Source of the DNA: CAZXBB01 sp964638815 | GTDB lineage: Bacteria; Planctomycetota; Phycisphaerae; Phycisphaerales; SM1A02 | NCBI GenBank assembly: GCA_964638815.1 | Contig: CAZXBB010000420.1 | Location: 1 to 22,744 of the forward strand | Direction: 5' to 3' | DNA: 22,744 nt | In this document: positions 8,665 to 15,295 of the stretch, in pieces | Layout of the letters: each line of letters starts with the position of its first letter | Position numbering within the stretch: the stretch's first letter is position 1 | Notes under the pieces: generated by a model | What the model saw: the letters and a program-made list of their open reading frames with translations, nothing else | Told to the model about the DNA's origin: nothing | Database searches by the model: none | Program-made: the position numbers and the translations under genes

Positions 8665-8910
8665 TCACGAGCCGATGTTGGCTGCGATGTACTCGATGGC
8701 CTGGCCAACGGTCTGGATCTTCTCGGCTTCTTCGTCTGGAATCGATGTCTCGAACTCGTCCTCGAACTCCATGACGAGCTCGACCGTGTCCAGACTGTCC
8801 GCGTTGAGATCGTTGGCGAAGTTCGTCTCGCGAGTGATCTCGGCCTTATCGACACCCATCTGCTCGGCCACGATGTCGGTCACCTTGGCTTCGATCTCGG
8901 CTTCGGTCAC
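8665..8910 (-). CDS. acpP: Acyl carrier protein
   Basis: 81 residues, acidic, with the phosphopantetheine site Ser39 in NADSLDTVELVMEFEDEF and the four-helix ACP pattern. It carries growing acyl chains for FabD, FabH, FabG, FabF and PlsX. The start is GTG, with a textbook AAGGAG seven nt upstream (8918-8923), one of the best ribosome sites in the window, fitting a highly expressed protein. It has its own promoter about 150 nt upstream and precedes fabF. Confidence 0.97.
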   Translation of the reverse strand: MTEAEIEAKVTDIVAEQMGVDKAEITRETNFANDLNADSLDTVELVMEFEDEFETSIPDEEAEKIQTVGQAIEYIAANIGS

Positions 8911-8923
8911 GGCGTATCTCCTT

Positions 8924-8953
8924 AGGCGCTCCGTAGGCGCTCGTTCAGGCGCT
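8924..8953. repeat. Three AGGCGCT direct repeats in the acpP leader
   Basis: AGGCGCT occurs at 8924, 8935 and 8947, i.e. 11 and 12 bp apart, about one helical turn. The first copy directly abuts the acpP Shine-Dalgarno site. It could be a protein-binding array or chance. Confidence 0.5.
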
Positions 8954-9063
8954 GCGTTCGGCGGCTCGTCCAGGTCGGCCCTTCGGGCTCGTGGGCCGGG
9001 ACCGACGCCCGCTCCCGCTGATCATCGACCCTGCCGTCAGTCGGGCCCGCGAACGCGGGTGAG

Positions 9064-9091
9064 ACTATACCCACAACGGCGGGTAGTGCAA
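9064..9091 (-). promoter_or_regulatory. Promoter upstream of acpP-fabF
   Basis: Minus strand TTGCAC (9086-9091), 16-nt spacer, TATAGT (9064-9069). The predicted transcript starts near 9057, giving a leader of about 145 nt before acpP. It lies between the fabG stop (9117) and acpP, allowing acpP-fabF to be expressed independently of fabG. The leader begins beside a small CCCGC/GCGGG stem (9046-9059). Confidence 0.65.
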
Positions 9092-9116
9092 TCAGGGCCC
9101 GAATCGCCGGCACGGG

Positions 9117-9878
9117 CTAATTCGTCAGCCCCCCGTCGACCACCAGCACCTGCCCCGTCACGTAACCGGCGCCGTCCGAGGTGAGGTATCCGACCGCCTC
9201 CGCGATATCGCCCGGCGTCCCGAACCGGCGGGCCGGGATGCTGCGGAGCGCTTCCTCGCGCGTCGCCTCCGGCAGCGACCGGATCATGGCGGTGTCGATG
9301 AAACCCGGGGCGACGACGTTCGCGGTGATCCCCTTGCGCGCGAACTCGCGGGCCACGGTCTTCGTGAGGCCGACGAGCCCCGCCTTGGCCGCGGCGTAGT
9401 TCGCCTGCCCGGTGTTGCCCATCAGGCCGGTGACGGAGCCGATGTTGACGATCCTCCCGAACCGACCCCGCATCATCGGCCGGACCGCGGCGCGGCACGC
9501 CACGAAGGCCGATCGCAGGTTGACGAGCAGCACCTCGTCGAAGTCCTCGTCCGTCATGCGCAGCAGCAGCCCGTCGCGGGTCATCCCGGCGTTGTTGACG
9601 AGGATGTCGAGCCGCCCGTGCGTCGAGCTCACCTCGTCGATGAGCGCGCCGATGTCCTTCGCCCGGCCGACGTCACACGCGCGGGTCTCCGCCGCCCCAC
9701 CGGCCTCGACGATCGCGGCGCGCACTTCCTCCAGGGACTCCAGCGAGCGGCTTGCAAGAACCACGAGTCGACCCGAGCGGGCGAGATGCTCGGCGATACC
9801 GCGCCCGATCCCACGACTGGCACCGGTGACGATGGCGACGCGTTGATCCGTGATGACCCGCCCTTTCCCAAAAGCCAA
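9117..9878 (-). CDS. fabG: 3-oxoacyl-ACP reductase
   Basis: Short-chain dehydrogenase of 253 residues if the TTG at 9878 is used. It reduces 3-oxoacyl-ACP with NADPH. Seen: GASRGIGRGIA cofactor motif, NNAGMTRDGLLLRM, catalytic Ser148 (NIGSVTG), Tyr161 and Lys165 (YAAAKAG), and the typical VVAPGFIDT and YVTGQVLVVDGG. Family alignment would start the protein at TDQRVAIVTGAS, but the codon where Met is expected (9852-9854) is ATC, preceded at 6 nt by AAAGGG. The only canonical in-frame start, TTG, lies within the 3' arm of a perfect hairpin. So the start is unresolved: TTG, a rare ATC start, or a base error. Confidence 0.93.
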   Translation of the reverse strand: MAFGKGRVITDQRVAIVTGASRGIGRGIAEHLARSGRLVVLASRSLESLEEVRAAIVEAGGAAETRACDVGRAKDIGALIDEVSSTHGRLDILVNNAGMTRDGLLLRMTDEDFDEVLLVNLRSAFVACRAAVRPMMRGRFGRIVNIGSVTGLMGNTGQANYAAAKAGLVGLTKTVAREFARKGITANVVAPGFIDTAMIRSLPEATREEALRSIPARRFGTPGDIAEAVGYLTSDGAGYVTGQVLVVDGGLTN

Positions 9879-9903
9879 TCGGAGCCCGCGAGGGCTCCGA
9901 TTG
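9876..9903 (-). terminator. Perfect 12-bp hairpin before fabG: terminator/attenuator or 5' stem-loop
   Basis: CAATCGGAGCCC, a 4-nt loop, and its exact reverse complement. On the minus strand it is followed by GCTTTTGGG, a short U tract after two bases, so it could end transcripts of the upstream lipoprotein gene 45 nt earlier. The fabG TTG lies in its 3' arm. A TACAAT box (9900-9905) at its upstream edge could alternatively place the hairpin at a 5' mRNA end. Confidence 0.6.
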
Positions 9904-9948
9904 TAACGGAGTCTGTCACATCACGTCCGCGCGGCGCAGGGTCGCGGC

Positions 9949-10743
9949 TTACCGCGCTCCCGGCGGCTTGCGCTTCTTGCCAGGCGGTCTGCGATCGGGC
10001 TTGCCCGGACGGCCGGGGCTGAAGCCCGGGTTCTTCGGGCTCGACGGCGGCTGGCGGGTGGACGGCTGTCCCGATCCGCCGCTCGTCGCGTCACCGAGCA
10101 CGATCGGCGTCGTCTCGATCTCCGCGTCGAGCTGGTTCGCGAGCTCGATCTCCTCCTGGAGCAGCTCGTGCCAGCGCGCGATGAAATCGTCGCCGTAGAG
10201 CTTGCCCATGATGCCGGGCGGCGTCGCGGCCGCGTCGAAGCGATAGCGGTCGTCGTCGGACTTGTAGTACCAGAGCTGCGGCTGGTAGTCGCCTGCGACG
10301 TCGAAGATCGCGAGAACGCACCGGTCGCCGTAGGAATTCGTGCCCGTCTCGAGCAGGACCTCGCCGATGTTGCCGATCGTCCGCGTCCACTCGTCGGTGC
10401 CGGCGACGGCGTCGAGCTCGGCGCCGTCGAGATCCGACATCATCGTCTTCAACGCGTCGTTGTCGCCACGCGCGAATGCATCGAAGAACTCGAGGATGGC
10501 AACGCGGTCCGCGGTGGTGTCCGGCGCGCGGTTCTCGGGCAGCGAGATACGCTCGTCGATGCTGTACTTCGCCATCAGCTCCTCGACGGGCGTCACGGTC
10601 GGCGCGGGAGGCGGCGGCGGGGCCGAGACGGGCGCCGCGGCCGGACGCGCCGCGCGCTGGACCTCGGGCTCCTCGCTCGAGCAGCCGATCAGGAGGGCAC
10701 AGAGCGACGCCGTGCCCAGCGCGATGCCGATTGGCCTGGCCAT
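9949..10743 (-). CDS. Predicted lipoprotein of unknown function within the fab cluster
   Basis: 264 residues from the ATG at 10743. The signal peptide MARPIGIALGTASLCALLIGC ends in a good lipobox (LIGC) with Cys near residue 21. A Pro/Ala-rich linker follows, then an acidic globular part of ~150 residues with ILEFFDAFARGDNDALKTMM, reminiscent of NTF2-like domains, and CVLAIFDVAGDYQPQLWYYK. The last ~35 residues are strongly basic (PGKPDRRPPGKKRKPP). The frame stays open to 10803, but that would overlap fabD, and ATG 10743 has GGGGGG upstream. It lies 28 bp after fabD and before the fabG hairpin. I do not recognise the family; the basic tail suggests binding to an anionic partner such as cell-wall polymer or nucleic acid (inference). 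Confidence 0.72.
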   Translation of the reverse strand: MARPIGIALGTASLCALLIGCSSEEPEVQRAARPAAAPVSAPPPPPAPTVTPVEELMAKYSIDERISLPENRAPDTTADRVAILEFFDAFARGDNDALKTMMSDLDGAELDAVAGTDEWTRTIGNIGEVLLETGTNSYGDRCVLAIFDVAGDYQPQLWYYKSDDDRYRFDAAATPPGIMGKLYGDDFIARWHELLQEEIELANQLDAEIETTPIVLGDATSGGSGQPSTRQPPSSPKNPGFSPGRPGKPDRRPPGKKRKPPGAR

Positions 10744-10771
10744 TGACCTGCCCCCCGGGAGGCCGGGCGTC

Positions 10772-11716
10772 TCAACGGCGGGCTTCAATCGTGGGTTCGT
10801 CATGGCTGGTGACCTTCATCTTGCGGTTGACGCGTCGCATCAGACCCTTCAGCACCGATCCCGGAGCCAGTTCGCTGAACGCGATTGTATCGGCGCCCGG
10901 CAGGTCGAGGCAGGTCTGGGCCCATTTCACCGGGCTGACGATCTGTTGGACGAGTCGTTCCTTCAGAAGTTCCGTGTCATTCGCGTCGTGACGCGCGCCG
11001 GTGACGTTGGACCAGACATCGATGTTCGGTGTCTGGAAGGTCACGCCCCTGAGCACCTCGCCCATGCGATCGGCAGCGGGCTGCATGAGCGGGGAGTGGA
11101 AGGCGCCCGCGACCGAGAGCCGCGTGGCCCGCAGCCCCATCGTCTCGGCGGCGATCGCGGCGCGATCGCACGCCGCGGCATGCCCGGAGAGCACGATCTG
11201 GCCTGGCGCGTTGAAGTTGGCCGGAACCAGCACGTCGGGACCGTCGCCGACCACTTTCTCGCAGAGTGCCAGGGCCTGGTCCTCCCCGGCGCCGATCAGG
11301 GCGAGCATGCCGCCGTCCGAGGCCTCTGCGGCGTCCTGCATGAGCCGCCCCCGCGACGCCACCAGCTCGAGACCGGCGGCGAAATCGAAGACCCCCGCGA
11401 GGTGCAGCGCCGTGTACTCGCCGAGCGAGAGCCCGGCCGCGCCGGCGGGCGGAGCGAGGTCGCCGGCGGCGTTCAGTCCGGCGAAGCACGCGACCGAGCA
11501 GGTGAAGATCGCGGGCTGGCTCACGTCCGTGTCGTTGATCCGCGACACGGGGCCTTCGAAGCACAGCGTGCTGAGCGGCGCGCCGAGCCGGTCGCCGAGG
11601 ATCCCGTCGGCGACGTCGAAGACGGCCGCGGCCTCCGGGTGCGCATCCGCCCACGCGCGCCCCATGCCGACGGCCTGGGCGCCCTGGCCCGGACAGAGGA
11701 CGATCGATCGGCTCAT
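10772..11716 (-). CDS. fabD: Malonyl-CoA:ACP transacylase
   Basis: 314 residues. It transfers malonyl from CoA to AcpP, feeding elongation. Seen: N-terminal IVLCPGQGAQAVGMG, catalytic Ser97 in GLSLGEYTAL, the conserved SRGRLMQDA arginine region, and His207 in GAFHSPLM. Two ATGs are possible. 11722 overlaps the fabH TGA by 4 bases but directly follows GGAGGGT. 11716 has GGAGGG at a proper distance of 7-8 nt and is preferred. Translationally coupled to fabH either way. The C-terminus runs slightly past the usual end (KMKVTSHDEPTIEARR). Confidence 0.95.
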   Translation of the reverse strand: MSRSIVLCPGQGAQAVGMGRAWADAHPEAAAVFDVADGILGDRLGAPLSTLCFEGPVSRINDTDVSQPAIFTCSVACFAGLNAAGDLAPPAGAAGLSLGEYTALHLAGVFDFAAGLELVASRGRLMQDAAEASDGGMLALIGAGEDQALALCEKVVGDGPDVLVPANFNAPGQIVLSGHAAACDRAAIAAETMGLRATRLSVAGAFHSPLMQPAADRMGEVLRGVTFQTPNIDVWSNVTGARHDANDTELLKERLVQQIVSPVKWAQTCLDLPGADTIAFSELAPGSVLKGLMRRVNRKMKVTSHDEPTIEARR

Positions 11717-11718
11717 GG

Positions 11719-12720
11719 TCATACCCTCCAGACGCTGCTCGACCACGTCATGCCGCCGCCGAAGGCCACGATGACGACGAGGTCGCCGCGCTTGATGCGG
11801 CCGGATTGCCACAGGTCGTCCAGGACGAGCCCGACGGAGCCGGACGACGTGTTGCCGTACTCGTCGATGTTCACGTGGACCTTGTCGTCGGGCAGACCGA
11901 GCCGCTCCTTGGCGGCTTCGATGATCCGTATGTTCGACTGGTGGCAGACGAACTGGCTGATCTCGTTGACGCCGAACCCGGTGGCGGTGAGCGCTTCCTC
12001 GATGACCTCGCGGAACTTGTTGACCGCGAACTTGAAGACCTCCCGGCCGCTCATCCGCAGGCAGCCGAGGCGGATGACGTTGTCCCGATCCCACTCCGGG
12101 ACGTCGCACTGGCGCTGCGGAAGATAGAGCGCGTCCCACAGCGAACCGTCGGCACCCATGTTCTGGTAGAGGCAGCCCACCGAAGGGTCCTCGTCGCGGA
12201 CGAGCACCGCCGCTCCGGCGCCGTCGCCGAAGAGGATCGACACCGTTCGCTCGGTGTAGTCGCTGACCTTGCTGAGCGCGTCGCACCCGATGACGCCGAT
12301 GGCCTTCTGTCGCCCCAGGCGGATCATGGTGTCCGCGATGTTCATACCGTAGGCGAAGCCGGAGCACGCCGCGAGGAGGTCGAACGCCGCGGCCGGAACC
12401 GCGCCCACCTCGTACGCGATCCGACAGGCGTTCGACGGGCAGTTCATCTCGCTGGTCACCGACGCGTGGATGACCATGTCGAGGTCCGAGCCCTTCAGGC
12501 CCGCGGATGCGAGCGCGCGCCGCAGCGCATCGCACGCGAGGGACAGTTCGCTCTCCTTCTCCGGGTCGATGACATGCCGCCGGTGGATGCCGGTCCGCTT
12601 CACGATCCACTCGTGCGACGTGTCCATGGTCTTCGCCAGATCATGGTTCGTCATCACCCCGGGCGGGGCCGCGGAGCCGACGCCCACGATCCGCGCCCCG
12701 TATGGGGAGGCGATCGTCAT
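11719..12720 (-). CDS. fabH: 3-oxoacyl-ACP synthase III (KAS III)
   Basis: 333 residues. It starts fatty-acid synthesis by condensing acetyl-CoA (or another primer) with malonyl-ACP. The triad is complete: Cys119 in LLAACSGFAYG, His260 in CHQSNIRIIEAA, Asn290 in DEYGNTSSGS, plus the C-terminal AFGGGMTWSSS loop. The ATG overlaps the plsX TGA by 4 bases. Primer preference, and hence straight or branched chains, cannot be decided by reading. Confidence 0.96.
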   Translation of the reverse strand: MTIASPYGARIVGVGSAAPPGVMTNHDLAKTMDTSHEWIVKRTGIHRRHVIDPEKESELSLACDALRRALASAGLKGSDLDMVIHASVTSEMNCPSNACRIAYEVGAVPAAAFDLLAACSGFAYGMNIADTMIRLGRQKAIGVIGCDALSKVSDYTERTVSILFGDGAGAAVLVRDEDPSVGCLYQNMGADGSLWDALYLPQRQCDVPEWDRDNVIRLGCLRMSGREVFKFAVNKFREVIEEALTATGFGVNEISQFVCHQSNIRIIEAAKERLGLPDDKVHVNIDEYGNTSSGSVGLVLDDLWQSGRIKRGDLVVIVAFGGGMTWSSSVWRV

Positions 12721-13748
12721 GCGATCGCTTCTTCCATGAAGCCCAGCCGCTCCACGATGGCTTCGTTGACGCCGACCTCGAGATACTGGCGGCACGCGGC
12801 CACCGCGTTCGTGATCGTGCGCGCTTCGCTGGAGCCGTGACAGATGACGCAGACGCCGTTGACACCCAGCAGCGGCGCCCCGCCGTACTCGTGGTAGTCG
12901 TGCTCGGCGTAGATCTTCTTGACCACGGGCGCGAAGCGCTGGGCCAGCTCGGGGTCGATCCGCGCGACCTCGCGGCCGATGGCCTTGAAGATCCCCTCCG
13001 AGAGACCCTCGGCGAGCTTGAGCATCACGTTGCCGACGACACCGTCGGTGATGACCACGTCCGCCCCGCCGTTGAAGACGGCCCGGCCCTCGATGTAACC
13101 GGCGAACTCGAGATCCGGCGCCGCGCGAAGCATGTCGCGGGCGGACTTGATGTCGGAGGTGCCCTTCTGTTCCTCGCCGCCGACGTTCATCAGCGCGACG
13201 CGCGGGCGATCCATGCCGAGCACGCGGCGGGCGTAGACGTCGCCCATCACGCCGTACTGGGCCAGGTGGTGCGGCTTGGGCTCGATGTTCGCGCCGACGT
13301 CGATGAGCACGATCGGACCGCTGAACGTCGGGACGACGACCGCAATGCCCGGGCGGTGCACGTTCCGCAGCCGCCGCATGTGCATCTGCGCGGCCGTGAT
13401 GAAGGCCCCGGTGTTGCCCGCCGAGATGATCGCGTCGAGCGGCTCCAGCCCCCGCTTCTGCGCCTTCCGCGGGCTGGCGAGCTCGGCGAGAACCGTCATC
13501 GAGCTGTCCGGCCGGCCGCGAACGGCCTCGACCGGCGAGTCTTCCATCGCGATGACCTGGGTCGTCGGGACGACCACGATCCGGTCGTCACGAACCCCCC
13601 GGTCGGCAAGTGCCCTGTTGATGATCTCACCGTCACCAACGAGGGCGAGCCGGTCGGTTGTCTCGAGCCGCTCGCATGCAGCGATGGCGCCGTCGAGGAT
13701 GGCGTGAGGGGCGTGATCGCCGCCCATCACGTCGATACCGATCCGCAT
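12717..13748 (-). CDS. plsX: Phosphate acyltransferase
   Basis: 343 residues. It converts acyl-ACP and phosphate to acyl-phosphate, the donor for PlsY in phospholipid synthesis, as a peripheral membrane enzyme. Family hallmarks: MRIGIDVMGGDHAP at the start, SAGNTGAFITAA, PTFSGPIVLIDVGAN, ALMNVGGEEQKGT, GYIEGRAVFNGGADVVITDGVVGNVMLK, and EYGGAPLLGVNGVCVICHGSS. It starts 3 nt after the rpmF stop and overlaps fabH by 4 bases. The rpmF-plsX-fabH-fabD order is a classic bacterial arrangement. Confidence 0.97.
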   Translation of the reverse strand: MRIGIDVMGGDHAPHAILDGAIAACERLETTDRLALVGDGEIINRALADRGVRDDRIVVVPTTQVIAMEDSPVEAVRGRPDSSMTVLAELASPRKAQKRGLEPLDAIISAGNTGAFITAAQMHMRRLRNVHRPGIAVVVPTFSGPIVLIDVGANIEPKPHHLAQYGVMGDVYARRVLGMDRPRVALMNVGGEEQKGTSDIKSARDMLRAAPDLEFAGYIEGRAVFNGGADVVITDGVVGNVMLKLAEGLSEGIFKAIGREVARIDPELAQRFAPVVKKIYAEHDYHEYGGAPLLGVNGVCVICHGSSEARTITNAVAACRQYLEVGVNEAIVERLGFMEEAIA

Positions 13749-13751
13749 GAA

Positions 13752-13937
13752 TCAGATGTCCTCGCTGCCTTTGATCTGCAGGCCGGGGCGAACGAAACCG
13801 CAGCTCGTGCAGGCGACGTGGGGCAGCCGGGCCGCGCCGCAGTTCGGGCAGAGTGTGGTCTTCACCGCGCTGATGGCGTGGTGGGACCGACGCTTTCGCT
13901 TGCGGGCGGGAGATGTTCGGAAGGCAGGAACGGCCAT
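13752..13937 (-). CDS. rpmF: Ribosomal protein L32
   Basis: 61 residues. N-terminal AVPAFRTSPARKRKRRSHHA is the typical basic start of bL32, and the C-terminal half has the four-cysteine zinc ribbon (CPNCG, then CTSCG), i.e. the zinc-binding form. Shine-Dalgarno AAGGG lies 7 nt before the ATG. It is the first gene of the lipid operon, with a near-consensus promoter about 100 nt upstream. Confidence 0.96.
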   Translation of the reverse strand: MAVPAFRTSPARKRKRRSHHAISAVKTTLCPNCGAARLPHVACTSCGFVRPGLQIKGSEDI

Positions 13938-13958
13938 AACGAAGCCCTTCTTGGACCG

Positions 13959-13975
13959 TCCGCCGGGCCGGCGGA
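13959..13975. other. Inverted repeat in the rpmF leader
   Basis: TCCGCCG, GGC loop, CGGCGGA: a 7-bp GC-rich stem in the ~100-nt leader of rpmF, 22 nt before the ATG. It could influence expression of the operon; no U tract follows on either strand. Confidence 0.4.
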
Positions 13976-14042
13976 GCAGGAAGCGTCAATCGGGAAACGG
14001 GCGCACCCCGACGGGCCCGGGGGCGCGGCGGGACAGGCGGAT

Positions 14043-14071
14043 ACTCTAAGAGGGCCCCCGGAGGCTGTCAA
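14043..14071 (-). promoter_or_regulatory. Near-consensus promoter of the rpmF-plsX-fab operon
   Basis: Minus strand TTGACA (14066-14071, perfect), 17-nt spacer, TAGAGT (14043-14048). Predicted start near 14036. It is the strongest housekeeping-type promoter I can find here and lies in the gap between the divergent rpmF and thiS genes. No FapR/FabR-like palindrome was recognised. Confidence 0.75.
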
Positions 14072-14162
14072 CGAAAGCGGGCGGGCGGGGCACGATGGTC
14101 GTCCGGCGCGTCCGTTGTCCGCGTCCGCCCTCCGGCGGGTCCGCGCCCGTCAGGTCCGCGCA

Positions 14163-14168
14163 TATCAT
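14163..14168 (+). promoter_or_regulatory. TATCAT box 7 nt before the thiS ATG
   Basis: TATCAT is followed by GCCCCGG and the ATG at 14176, the spacing expected if transcription begins at the start codon. No -35 consensus, Shine-Dalgarno site or TPP-riboswitch motif is visible in 14080-14160. Confidence 0.45.
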
Positions 14169-14175
14169 GCCCCGG

Positions 14176-14385
14176 ATGCAGGCCCTTCACGTCTCCGTCA
14201 ACGGCGAATCCCTCGAGATACCCGCCGCCGCGACCGTCGCCACCGTCCTCACCGCCCACGGCCTGGCCGAGGCGCCGTGCGCGGTCGAGGTGAACGAGCG
14301 ACTGGTTCCGAGGCGGGAGCACGGGACGCACGCGCTCCGCGACGGGGACCGCATCGAGATCGTCACGCTGGTGGGCGGCGGCTAA
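14176..14385 (+). CDS. thiS: Thiamine sulfur-carrier protein
   Basis: 69 residues, ubiquitin fold. The thiocarboxylated C-terminus delivers sulfur for the thiamine thiazole. Seen: VSVNGESLEIPAAATVATVL, VEVNERLVPR, LRDGDRIEIVTLVGGG with the essential terminal Gly-Gly. The start is taken at ATG 14176 because the putative -10 box overlaps the other ATG (14167). thiG follows 13-19 nt later. thiF/thiO/thiH partners are not in the window. Confidence 0.93.
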   Translation: MQALHVSVNGESLEIPAAATVATVLTAHGLAEAPCAVEVNERLVPRREHGTHALRDGDRIEIVTLVGGG

Positions 14386-14404
14386 ATCGAAGAACAGGAT
14401 GGAC

Positions 14405-15277
14405 ATGACCCGAACCGCATCGCAGCTTCCCGTCGAATCCGGCGCGAGCGAACCGCTCCGCCTCGGTCCGTGCACCATTCACAGCCGTCTCATCGTGGGC
14501 ACCGGCAAGTACGCGACCTGCGAGCTCATGCAGACCGCCCTTGACGCATCGGGCGCGGAGGTCGTCACGGTGGCCGTGCGACGCGAGCGGCTCGTCGACG
14601 CGGAGGGGCGCTCGCTCCTGGATTTCCTCGACACCGATCGATACACGATCCTCCCGAACACCGCCGGCTGCTTCAAGGCCGAGGACGCGGTGCGTGTGAG
14701 CCGGCTCGGCCGCGAGATCCTCGAGCAGCTCGACAACCCCGGCCGCCACTGGGTCAAGCTCGAGGTGCTCGGCGACCGGAGGACGCTGCTCCCCGATCCG
14801 GTGGGCACCCTCGAGGCCTGCCGCGAGCTGGTCGCCGACGGCTTCAACGTGCTGTGCTACTCGAGCGACGACCCGATCGCCGCGGTGCGTCTGCGCGACG
14901 CTGGCGCGACGAGCGTCATGCCCGCGGGCAGCCCGATCGGCTCGGGCCGGGGCATCGCCAACCCGGCGGCGATCGCGATGATCCTCGAGCTCCTCAAGGA
15001 CCCCGACGCCGGCGGCGATCCCGGCTATCCCGTGATCGTCGACGCCGGCGTGGGCACGCCGAGTGACGTGACCCGGGCGATGGAGCTCGGCGCCGACGGC
15101 GTTCTTCTCAACACCGGCATCGCGCACGCGAAGGACCCGGTCCGCATGGCTCGGGCGATGAAGGCCGCGTGCGAGGCGGGATACCACGGCTACCGCGCGG
15201 GGCGCATCCCGAAGCGGATGTATGCGACCGCCTCGAGCCCGTGGGAGGGCGTGATCAGCACCATTCCGGGAGAGTAA
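14405..15277 (+). CDS. thiG: Thiazole synthase
   Basis: About 290 residues, TIM barrel. It builds the thiazole phosphate from 1-deoxyxylulose 5-phosphate, ThiS-thiocarboxylate and dehydroglycine. Seen: SRLIVGTGKYAT, VVTVAVRRERL, LPNTAGC, the Schiff-base lysine in WVKLEVLGD (residue ~118), MPAGSPIGSGRGI, VIVDAGVGTPSDVTRAMELGADGVLLNTGIA. It is some 25 residues longer than most ThiG, mostly a non-conserved N-terminal leader (TRTASQLPVESGASEPLRLG). The ATG at 14405 has AGGA at 5 nt; the ATG at 14399 abuts that site. The gene ends 18 bp from the convergent phosphohexomutase with no terminator hairpin between them. Confidence 0.96.
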   Translation: MTRTASQLPVESGASEPLRLGPCTIHSRLIVGTGKYATCELMQTALDASGAEVVTVAVRRERLVDAEGRSLLDFLDTDRYTILPNTAGCFKAEDAVRVSRLGREILEQLDNPGRHWVKLEVLGDRRTLLPDPVGTLEACRELVADGFNVLCYSSDDPIAAVRLRDAGATSVMPAGSPIGSGRGIANPAAIAMILELLKDPDAGGDPGYPVIVDAGVGTPSDVTRAMELGADGVLLNTGIAHAKDPVRMARAMKAACEAGYHGYRAGRIPKRMYATASSPWEGVISTIPGE

Positions 15278-15295
15278 TGACCGGCCGGGCTCGGG

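Noticed and set aside
14072..14175. TPP riboswitch before thiS-thiG
   Set aside because: No CTGAGA or other conserved thi-box core is present, and the leader is too short if the -10 box at 14163 is right.
15278..15295. Bidirectional terminator between thiG and the phosphohexomutase
   Set aside because: The 18-bp gap has no stable stem followed by a T run on either strand.
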